NCBI GenBank assembly: GCA_963169045.1
Contig: CAUJDF010000099.1
Span: forward strand, 1 to 64,000
DNA: 64,000 nucleotides
DNA from: Myxococcota bacterium
GTDB lineage: Bacteria; Myxococcota_A; Bradymonadia; UBA7976; UBA1532
Direction: 5' to 3'
The translations under genes and the position numbers were made by a program. Position 1 is the first letter of the stretch, and each line of letters opens with the position of its first letter. Below are positions 7,023 to 14,500 of the stretch, in pieces. The notes beneath the pieces are model-generated. The model saw nothing but the letters and a program-made list of their open reading frames with translations, was not told the DNA's origin and ran no database searches.

Positions 7023-8693
7023 TCACTCCCCCACGGGGGCGTCTTCCTGGCCGCCTTCGACGGCGATCTCCCCGCGCGGGACGATGCCCGCGTCGGGTTG
7101 GATCGTGAGGATGCGCAGCGGCACCTGCACGTCACGATCGCCGCGGACGGTCGACGTGCCGAGCACGCCGTCGAAGCCGCGGATGCCCTCGAGGTTGCGC
7201 CGCACCGCGTCGCGATCGGCGGCGCCGCGCACCGCCTGCGCCACCATGCGCGCCGCGTCGTAGGCGTGGGCCGCCAGCGCGTCGGGCGCCTTGCCCGTCT
7301 TCTCTTGATAGGCCTGCTGGAAGGCCGCCGCCGTCTGGCTGTCGGCGATGCCGACGTCGACGAAGACGCTGCCGTGGGCCTGCACGCCCGCGCGCTCGAC
7401 GAAGCGCGGGTCGTTGAAGCCGCTGCCGCCGAGCACCTGCACGAGCGGCGGCACGTCGCCGCCGTACTTCTTGCGCAGCTCGTAGGGGTCGACCTCGACG
7501 GACGTCTTGAGCTCCACGTCCCAGAACGTCAGGAAGTTGAGGGCCTGCCGCGCGCGGTTGCCGCCGTCGGGGATGAAGACGGCGTCGAAGTCCACGATCG
7601 GCGCATAGTGCTGGGCGCGGTCCCGCGCTTTGCGGTTCAGCATCGCCCAGTGCGGATCGGGCGTGCGCGCCTCGAGGTGGTAGCGGCCGACGAGCTTCTT
7701 GATGGGCACGCTGAAGTCGAGGAACTGCAGCGAGTAGCCCTCGGCGCCGTTCACCTGGCCGCCGAGCTTCTCCACCGTCTGCCAGAACGCCTTCATCATC
7801 TCGCGGCCGTAGTCGCTCTCCGGGTAGAGGATGGCGAAGCGGCGCAGGCCCATCTCCTCGACGGCGAAGCGGGCGACGGCGCGGGCCTGGTCGCTGCGGG
7901 TGGCGCGATGGCGGAAGACGAACGGGCCGGTGCCCGTGACGCCCTCGCCGGCGGAGAGCACCATGATCGGCACCTCGAAGCGCTCCGCGGCGAGCGCCGC
8001 CGCCTCGCTCTCGAACGTGCCGACGGGGCCGACGATGGCGCCGACGCCCTCGTCGAGGACGAGCTTCTCGACGGCGCGGGCGGCGCGCTCCGCCTCGCCC
8101 TCGGAGTCGCCGACGACCAGCTCGAGGCCCTTCTCGCCGGCGAAGGCGAGCTGCACCGCCGCCAGCGCGCTCTTGCCGATGGCGGCGTAGGGGCCCGACA
8201 GCGGCAGCAGCACGCCGACGCGCTGCGTCTGCACGCGGGACCGGGCCTGGAGGCGCGCGAGATCCTTGGCGATCGCCGCGGCTGCGCCGCTCGGGGACCC
8301 GTTGCCGACGGTGGCGGCGAGGACCTGCTCCGCCTCGCGGTAGCGGCGGGCGTGGGCGAGGATGCGGCCGACGCGCAGGGCCACCCAGCCATACGCGGGC
8401 TCGTCCTTGCGGAGCTTCGCGAGCGTCTCCCGCGCGGCGGCGGCGTCCATGGCGTCGACGAGCGCGGCCAGCGCCGCCGGCTTCGCGTTGCGCAGCTTCG
8501 AGAGCGCGTCGTCGACGACCGCCTCGGGCGGCTTCGCGTCGATGGACGCCGCGGCGCCCGGGTCGTCCGCGCTGGCCGCCGGCTCGCTCGCGACGGCGGG
8601 CGTGTCCTCTTCTTCGTCGTCGGTGGTCTGGTGCCGGGCGCCGCCGCACGCGACGAGCGAGGCGAGGATCAACAAGCCGATCGCGCGCAACAT
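7023..8693 (-). CDS. periplasmic-binding-fold lipoprotein (LivK/LppC-like)
   Basis: This 556-residue protein starts with a signal peptide and lipobox LVAC (Cys16). An acidic, Ala-rich linker and a helical TPR-like stretch (about 55-145) come next. From about residue 160 there is a Leu/Ile/Val-type periplasmic binding domain: GVLLPLSGPYAAIGKSAL, later GAIVGPVGT and FAILYPESDYGREM. The combination of helical repeats and a type I binding fold in a lipoprotein resembles penicillin-binding-protein activators (LpoA/LppC) as much as transporter binding proteins. No permease or ATPase genes are nearby, which favours a non-transport role. It is followed 4 bases later by the zinc-ribbon membrane protein gene. 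Confidence 0.85.
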   Translation of the reverse strand: MLRAIGLLILASLVACGGARHQTTDDEEEDTPAVASEPAASADDPGAAASIDAKPPEAVVDDALSKLRNAKPAALAALVDAMDAAAARETLAKLRKDEPAYGWVALRVGRILAHARRYREAEQVLAATVGNGSPSGAAAAIAKDLARLQARSRVQTQRVGVLLPLSGPYAAIGKSALAAVQLAFAGEKGLELVVGDSEGEAERAARAVEKLVLDEGVGAIVGPVGTFESEAAALAAERFEVPIMVLSAGEGVTGTGPFVFRHRATRSDQARAVARFAVEEMGLRRFAILYPESDYGREMMKAFWQTVEKLGGQVNGAEGYSLQFLDFSVPIKKLVGRYHLEARTPDPHWAMLNRKARDRAQHYAPIVDFDAVFIPDGGNRARQALNFLTFWDVELKTSVEVDPYELRKKYGGDVPPLVQVLGGSGFNDPRFVERAGVQAHGSVFVDVGIADSQTAAAFQQAYQEKTGKAPDALAAHAYDAARMVAQAVRGAADRDAVRRNLEGIRGFDGVLGTSTVRGDRDVQVPLRILTIQPDAGIVPRGEIAVEGGQEDAPVGE

Positions 8694-8770
8694 CGGACTC
8701 CGCGTTTCGAAGGTCGGGAGCCTATGTAGCGCACGCCCGCGCGGCCCGGCAATCGCCGACCGCCGCGCGG

Positions 8771-9616
8771 CTACGGCTCGCCGACCCGGAGCGGGCGCTG
8801 GGCGTGCACCTTCCAGTGGTGCTCGCCGGCGGCTTCGTCGAGGCGGCTCTGCAGCGTGGCGGCCACCTCGGCGGGCGCGCCCTCGAGGCCGGCGACGAGG
8901 CGCTCGAGCGCAGCGTCGTCGACGGGCTTCGCCGCGGCCACGAAGAAGAACCAGGTCGTGCCGGCGTCGCGCGGGGCGGTGAACAGGTAGGCCATGGTCT
9001 TGTCGCTGGCCTTGCACTGCGCGTCGTCGTGCGTGCAGACGAGGCGCGCCCGGCCGGCGGCGTCGACGGCGAACAACGCGCCCCAGGGCTGCGCGCCGCG
9101 GATCGCGTCGAGCGTGCCCGGCGTGCCGAGCTTCATCAGCAGGTCGATCTTCTCGCCGGGCGCGATCGAGATGGCCTCCGCCTCGCCGCCGCGCACCGTG
9201 TCGCCGGCGCGCACGCCCCGCAGCATCGTCAGGTCGGAGCTCTCGGGCGGCCCCGGCGGGACGGCGAACAGCGCGACCGCCGCCGCCGCCGCCAGCGCGA
9301 GCCCGGAGATCACCGCGACGCGCCGCCGCGCCGGGAAGGCGAGCACCTTCGCGCCCTCGGCGGCGGCCTCGGCCTTGGGGATCTCGTGCCCGAAGTGGCG
9401 CGCGAAGACCTCGGGATACAGGTCGCGCAGCTCGACGCGCGCGGCCGGGCTCCGGCGGATGGCCGCGAGGGCCCCCGCCTCCTCGGCCGGCGTCAGCAGC
9501 CCCTCGCCCAGGGCCGCGACGAGCTCCGGGTCGGGCAGGTCGCCCGCCGGCGTGTCGAAGAGCGGCACCCAGCGCTGCAGCAGAACATCAGTCGTCTCGA
9601 CGGCATGCGGCCTCAT
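8771..9616 (-). CDS. putative anti-sigma factor
   Basis: This 281-residue protein has a cytoplasmic N-terminal part (1-95), one membrane segment (about 99-119, AVISGLALAAAAAVALF) and an exported C-terminal domain. Its gene follows a sigma factor gene by 17 bases on the same strand, the usual order for a sigma/anti-sigma pair. I see no HxxxCxxC zinc anti-sigma motif, so it would be a non-ZAS type. The call rests on topology and context, not on a recognised domain. Confidence 0.6.
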   Translation of the reverse strand: MRPHAVETTDVLLQRWVPLFDTPAGDLPDPELVAALGEGLLTPAEEAGALAAIRRSPAARVELRDLYPEVFARHFGHEIPKAEAAAEGAKVLAFPARRRVAVISGLALAAAAAVALFAVPPGPPESSDLTMLRGVRAGDTVRGGEAEAISIAPGEKIDLLMKLGTPGTLDAIRGAQPWGALFAVDAAGRARLVCTHDDAQCKASDKTMAYLFTAPRDAGTTWFFFVAAAKPVDDAALERLVAGLEGAPAEVAATLQSRLDEAAGEHHWKVHAQRPLRVGEP

Positions 9617-9633
9617 GACTCCACCTCTCGCCC

Positions 9634-10593
9634 TCAGAGGGAGCCGAACAGCAGGGCGCCGCGCGGGCCGCACAGCGCAAGGCAGGTCGCGAACAGCTCG
9701 TCGAGGTCGACGGCGTCGGCGAGCTGTCCCACGAGCTGGCGGAGATCGCGCTCGTCCAGGCCCAGGTCGTGTTCGGCGCGGCGCTTCAGGCCGCCCCAGA
9801 TTCTCTTGCGGATCGCAGCGAGGCGACGGTGGACGCTGGTGATGTCGCACCCCTCGCGCTCGGCCAGCTCGCGCAGCACGTAGCCGTCCCGATAGTAGGC
9901 GCGCATCAGCGCCTGCTCGGGATCGGGGAGCTCGGCGACGCACGCGCCGAGGACCGCCCGCAGGCGCCCCACGGCGTCGCGCTCGACGAGCGCCTCGTCG
10001 GACGCCTGCCATGGCGTCTCGACGCGCCCGAGGCTCTCGTCGCCGTCGGGCACCGCCGTGGGCCGGTTGGCCCGCGAGCGCGCCATGTCGATCGCCAGGC
10101 GCCGCACGGCGACGCGCAGCCAACCCTGCAGGCTGCCCATGCCCTGGTACCGCGAGAGGCGCGCTTCGCCGCCCGCGGCGTCCTTGGGCTGGAACATCGT
10201 GCAGAGCATCTCCGCTTCGACGTCCTCGACCAGGTCCGGATACGGCGCGTACTCGCGGCTCAGCTTGCGCAGGTACCGCCCGAAGCGCTCGTCGAACAGA
10301 CGGAGCGCCGCCGGGTGGCCCGCGAGACAGCCGAGGACGAGGTACACGTCGCGAAGGACCAGTCGCTCGAGCGCCGCGCCCGCCCGCTCCTCGGCACCGG
10401 GCGCGTCGCCGACGCGCTCGGTCACCGCGGCGCTCACGTGCGCGATGAAGCTCTCGAGGGTGACGCCGAGGTCGCCGTCCAGATCGCGGAAGCGGCGCCA
10501 GGCGTCGGCGATGCGCTCCCGCAACGGATGGACGGCGTGCATGCGGACGTTCGGCCTGCGCCAGGGGGTCGGCTCATCGTAGGCCAGCATCAT
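9634..10593 (-). CDS. RNA polymerase sigma-70 family factor
   Basis: The 319-residue protein has an N-terminal extension (1-90), then a region-2-like stretch (RLFDERFGRYLRKLSREY and DLVEDVEAEML) and a SLQGWLRVAVRRLAIDMAR segment. The region-4 helix-turn-helix is LRELAEREGCDITSVHRRL. It lacks sigma-1.1 and region 3 and is longer than a standard ECF factor. This resembles the large ECF-like sigma factors described in myxobacteria. ATGs at residues 1, 2 and 18 are possible starts; I kept the first. It probably controls its own operon with the membrane protein encoded next, releasing on an envelope signal. Confidence 0.88.
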   Translation of the reverse strand: MMLAYDEPTPWRRPNVRMHAVHPLRERIADAWRRFRDLDGDLGVTLESFIAHVSAAVTERVGDAPGAEERAGAALERLVLRDVYLVLGCLAGHPAALRLFDERFGRYLRKLSREYAPYPDLVEDVEAEMLCTMFQPKDAAGGEARLSRYQGMGSLQGWLRVAVRRLAIDMARSRANRPTAVPDGDESLGRVETPWQASDEALVERDAVGRLRAVLGACVAELPDPEQALMRAYYRDGYVLRELAEREGCDITSVHRRLAAIRKRIWGGLKRRAEHDLGLDERDLRQLVGQLADAVDLDELFATCLALCGPRGALLFGSL

Positions 10594-10675
10594 CGGAAGT
10601 CAACCACCGCTGGAATCCGTCACGCTGACCGTACGGACGGGCGGCGAGCGGCGGTTTCGCAGAAAAAGAGGCGCC

Positions 10676-11704
10676 TCAGCCGAGCAGGTCGTCGACGGGG
10701 CGGTCGAAGCCGAGGAACACGGGCTCGGGGTGCAGCACCACGCCGAACGCGTCGGCGACGCGCCGCCGGATCTCGCCGGCGAACGCCACGAGCTCCGCCG
10801 CGGTGCCGCCGCGGTTCACGAGCGCCAGGGCGTGCCGCGTCGACAGCCCCACGCCGCCGCGCTGCTCGCCCTTGCGCAGGCCGGCGCGCTCGATGAGCCA
10901 CGCCGCCGAGAGCTTCGTCCGGCCCTCGCCAGCGGGCCAGCGCGGCGGCTCTCCGGGGATCGCGTCGGCCACCGCCGTCGGCACCACCGGGTTGAGGAAA
11001 AAAGAGCCCGCGCTGCGCCGGTCCGGGTCGTCGGCGGGCGTCTCGGCGTCGATCACCATGCCCTTGCCGCGTCGCAGGCCGAGCACGGCGCGGCGCACGC
11101 CCGCCGGGGAGCGGTCGGTGAGCGCGCGGTCCAGCTCCGCGTAGCGGATCACGGGCGCCCCGCGTCCGAGGCGCAGGCACACCGACGTGACGACGTGGCG
11201 TCCCGACGTCTTGAACAGGCTCGTCCGGTAGCCGAAGCCACACGCGTCGCGGCCGAGCTCGACCTCGCGCCCGTCGGTGATCGCGCGCACCGAGACGAGC
11301 GCGTCGGCCACCTCCTGGCCGTAGGCGCCGATGTTCTGGATGGGCGCCGCGCCCACGCGCCCGGGGATGCCGGACAGGCACTCGACGCCCGTCAGGCCGG
11401 CAGCCACGCAGCGCGCGACGAGCCCGTCCCAGACCTCGCCGGCGCCGGCGGTCACCACGTCGCCCTCGAACGAGACGCCGCGCAGGTCCGCGCGCACCAC
11501 CAGCCCGTCGAAGCCGGCGTCGGCCACGAGCAGGTTGCTGCCGCCGCCCATCACGAAGACCGGCAGCCCGCGCGCGCCCGCCCAGTCGAGGGCGGCGCCG
11601 AGCGTGTCCGCGTCGGGCGCGTCGAGGAAGTGCCGGGCCGGGCCGCCGAGGCCCAGCGTCGTCAGCGGCGCCAGCGGGACCTCCCGCCGCAGCGGCAGGC
11701 TCAT
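10676..11704 (-). CDS. murB: UDP-N-acetylenolpyruvoylglucosamine reductase
   Basis: MurB reduces the enolpyruvyl group to form UDP-MurNAc in cytoplasmic peptidoglycan synthesis, using FAD and NADPH. The 342-residue product has the FAD site GGGSNLL (53-59), the QNIGAYGQE stretch, the SFFLNP motif with the catalytic serine, and the C-terminal HPEPVFLG with the acid residue. Its start ATG overlaps the sucA stop by 4 bases, so it is probably translated with sucA. Elsewhere murB sits in a cell-wall cluster, so this location is odd. After the stop there is GAGGCGCCTC followed by TTTTT, a weak terminator candidate. Confidence 0.96.
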   Translation of the reverse strand: MSLPLRREVPLAPLTTLGLGGPARHFLDAPDADTLGAALDWAGARGLPVFVMGGGSNLLVADAGFDGLVVRADLRGVSFEGDVVTAGAGEVWDGLVARCVAAGLTGVECLSGIPGRVGAAPIQNIGAYGQEVADALVSVRAITDGREVELGRDACGFGYRTSLFKTSGRHVVTSVCLRLGRGAPVIRYAELDRALTDRSPAGVRRAVLGLRRGKGMVIDAETPADDPDRRSAGSFFLNPVVPTAVADAIPGEPPRWPAGEGRTKLSAAWLIERAGLRKGEQRGGVGLSTRHALALVNRGGTAAELVAFAGEIRRRVADAFGVVLHPEPVFLGFDRPVDDLLG

Positions 11705-14442
11705 GCGGAGAACGCCTGCTCGATCAGGCGCGCCTGCTCGTGGAGGTGGCTCGCGCGCGAGCCGGTCGCCGGGCTCGCCGAGGCCCGGCGGTACACGCCC
11801 GCCCGCAGGCCCAGGTGGTAGTGCAGGTACATCCAGGCGCCCATGTTCTCCGGCTCCTCCTGCACCCAGACGAGCGGCGCGTCGCCGTACGGCGAGAGCG
11901 CCTCGCGCAGCTCGGCCCGGGGCAGGGGGTAGAGCTGCTCGAGCCGCACGATCGCCACGTCGTCGATGCCCTTCTCTTCGCGGTGCGCCTCGAGGTCGTA
12001 ATACACCTTGCCCGAACACGCCAGCACCCGGCGCACACCCCCGCGCCGCGCGTCGCCGATGACGCGTCGAAAGCGGCCCGTCGCCAGCTCGTCGAGCGCC
12101 GAGACGGACCGCGGGTGCCGCAGCAGGCTCTTGGGCGTCATGACCACGAGCGGCTTGCGCCACGGCCGCCGCACCTGCCGTCGCAGCACGTGGAAGTACT
12201 GCGCCGGCGTCGTCGGGTAGACGACCTGCATGTTGTCCTCGGCGGCCAGCGTCAGGAAGCGCTCGAGGCGGGCGCTCGAGTGCTCGGGGCCCTGGCCCTC
12301 GAAGGCGTGCGGCAGGAGGAGCACGAGCCCGGAGAGCCTTCGCCACTTGTCCTCGGCGGCGGCGACGAACTGGTCGATGTAGACCTGCGCCGCGTTGGCG
12401 AAGTCGCCGAACTGGGCCTCCCAGAGGACGAGCGCGTCCGGGGCGTCGAGGCTGTAGCCGTACTCGAAGCCGAGGCAGGCCATCTCCGACAGCGGGCTGT
12501 TGGCGATCTCGACGGGCGCCTGGTCGGGGCCGAGGTGCGCGAGGGGCGTGTGCGTGGCGCCGGTCTCGACGTCGTGCCAGACGGCGTGGCGCTGGCTGAA
12601 CGTGCCGCGCTCGGTGTCCTGGCCGGTCAGGCGCACGCGCGTGCCTTCGGTGGCGAGCGTGGCGAAGGCGAGCTGCTCGGCGACGGCCCAGCCGACGGGT
12701 CGCGCGCCCTCGGCCGTCTCGAGGAAGTGGGCGCGGTACCGCTCGATCTTCGGGTGGACGCGGAAGCCGTCGGGGACGTCGACGACGTGCTGAACGAGGG
12801 CGCGCAGCCGGTCCGCGGGGACGCCGGTGTCGACGTCCGGCACGTCGCGCTCGGGGCCGCCGCGGTCGGGCGTCCGGACGGGCCCCGGAGGCGCCTCGAC
12901 CGGCGCCTCGCCCATGGCGCGCTCGTACTCGGCCTCGAGGGCGGCGCGGCGCGCGCGTTCGATGGCGTCGGCCTCCTCGCGCGTCACCTGGCCGAGCCGC
13001 AAGAGGTGCCCGAGGTAGCCCTCGCGGACGCCGGGCCGCGCCCGGATGGCGGCGTACGTGCGCGGCTGGGTGAACGTCGGCTCGTCGCCCTCGTTGTGGC
13101 CGTGGCGCCGGTACGCGTACATGTCGAGGACGACGTCGGCGCCGTGCTCGGCGCGGAAGTCCAGCGCGAGGCGCACGGCGCGCGCCACCGCCTCCGGGTC
13201 CTCGCCGTTCACATGGAAGATGGGGACGGGGAGCATGCGGCAGACGTCGGTGGCGTAGCGGCTCGAGCGGCCCTGCTCGGGTGGCGTCGTGAAGCCCAGC
13301 TGGTTGTTCACGACGACGTGCAGCGTGCCGCCGGTGGCGTAGGCCGGCAGCCGCGACAGGTTCAGCGTCTCCGCCACGACGCCCTCGCCGGCCATCGCCG
13401 CGTCGCCGTGGATGACGAGCGCCATCACGCGTCGCGGATCGCCGGCGCGGTCCTGGCGGGCGCGGGCGCGGCCGGCGACGACGGGGTCGACGAACTCGAG
13501 GTGGCTGGGGTTGAACGCGAGCGTCAGGTGGACGGTCGCCCCGGCCTCCGCTGCGCCCGCGGCCTCCTGCGGAAACCACTGCCGCAGGGCAGCGTCCATG
13601 GACGCCGCCGACCAGTCGCCGCTGAACCCCTGGTGGTACTTCACGTCGCCCCGGCCGAGGTGCCGCAGCGGGTCGTCGTCGAGGAACTCGCGGAAGACGT
13701 GGGCGGGGCTCTTGCCGATCACGTTGACGAGCACGTCGAGCCGGCCGCGGTGCGCCATGCCGAGCACCACGTCGGTGACGCCGTGGGCGGCGGCGCGTTC
13801 GATGGCGAGGTCGAGCAGCGGGATGAGGCTCTCGGCGCCCTCGAGCGAGAAGCTCTTCGATCCCGGGAACTTGCGGCGCAGGAAGGCTTCGAGGATCACC
13901 GCGTCCGTCAGCCGCGCGAGGATGCGCAGCTGCGTGGCCCGGTCGAGGCCGTCGCCGGCGTCCGGCGCCTCGAGGCGGCGCAGGAGCCAGCGCCGGATGC
14001 GCCGGTCCTCGATGTGCGCCGACCGCACGCCGATGCTGCCCCCGTAGATCGCGCGCAGGCGGTCCAGGATGTCGCGCAGCGGCAGCGCGCGGCCGCCGGT
14101 CAGCGGATCGACGGTGAAGCGCTGGTCGAGCTCCGCGGGGCCAAGGCGCCAGAAGGACGGATCGAGCTCCGGCGGGGCCTCGCGCGTCCGGCCGAGCGGG
14201 TCGAGCCGCGCGACGAGGTGGCCGCGTGTTCGCCAGGCGTGGACGAGCCGGTCGACGCGCACCTCGAGCGGCGCCGGAGCCGCCGCCTCGTCGTCGAGCG
14301 CCTCGAACCACCGGCGCCAGGCCGGCGCGACCGCGTCGGGGGCGCGACGGTACGCCTCGTACAGGTGCTCCGCGAACGCGAGGTTGGCGGGCGCCGGACC
14401 TTCGTCCGCGAGGCGACGGGCGGGCGGCGTCGTGGCAGGCAT
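11701..14442 (-). CDS. sucA: 2-oxoglutarate dehydrogenase E1 component
   Basis: The 913-residue protein is a thiamine-diphosphate E1 that decarboxylates 2-oxoglutarate in the TCA cycle, working with E2 (SucB) and E3. The N-terminal LYEAYRRAPDAV helix is the E2-binding type. The core has GMAHRGRLDVL, HGDAAMAGEGVVAETLNLS (diphosphate and Mg site) and RHGHNEGDEP. The C-terminal transketolase-like part includes GTFSQRHAVWHD. The ATG at 14442 has GGGAG upstream. The open frame extends far upstream antisense to the next gene and is not used. sucB is not adjacent; murB follows instead, overlapping by 4 bases. Confidence 0.96.
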   Translation of the reverse strand: MPATTPPARRLADEGPAPANLAFAEHLYEAYRRAPDAVAPAWRRWFEALDDEAAAPAPLEVRVDRLVHAWRTRGHLVARLDPLGRTREAPPELDPSFWRLGPAELDQRFTVDPLTGGRALPLRDILDRLRAIYGGSIGVRSAHIEDRRIRRWLLRRLEAPDAGDGLDRATQLRILARLTDAVILEAFLRRKFPGSKSFSLEGAESLIPLLDLAIERAAAHGVTDVVLGMAHRGRLDVLVNVIGKSPAHVFREFLDDDPLRHLGRGDVKYHQGFSGDWSAASMDAALRQWFPQEAAGAAEAGATVHLTLAFNPSHLEFVDPVVAGRARARQDRAGDPRRVMALVIHGDAAMAGEGVVAETLNLSRLPAYATGGTLHVVVNNQLGFTTPPEQGRSSRYATDVCRMLPVPIFHVNGEDPEAVARAVRLALDFRAEHGADVVLDMYAYRRHGHNEGDEPTFTQPRTYAAIRARPGVREGYLGHLLRLGQVTREEADAIERARRAALEAEYERAMGEAPVEAPPGPVRTPDRGGPERDVPDVDTGVPADRLRALVQHVVDVPDGFRVHPKIERYRAHFLETAEGARPVGWAVAEQLAFATLATEGTRVRLTGQDTERGTFSQRHAVWHDVETGATHTPLAHLGPDQAPVEIANSPLSEMACLGFEYGYSLDAPDALVLWEAQFGDFANAAQVYIDQFVAAAEDKWRRLSGLVLLLPHAFEGQGPEHSSARLERFLTLAAEDNMQVVYPTTPAQYFHVLRRQVRRPWRKPLVVMTPKSLLRHPRSVSALDELATGRFRRVIGDARRGGVRRVLACSGKVYYDLEAHREEKGIDDVAIVRLEQLYPLPRAELREALSPYGDAPLVWVQEEPENMGAWMYLHYHLGLRAGVYRRASASPATGSRASHLHEQARLIEQAFSA

Positions 14443-14500
14443 GGCGCGTCTCCCGTGGATGGCTTGCCCTGGCGGCCCTCGTCGCACCACACTGCGGGGC

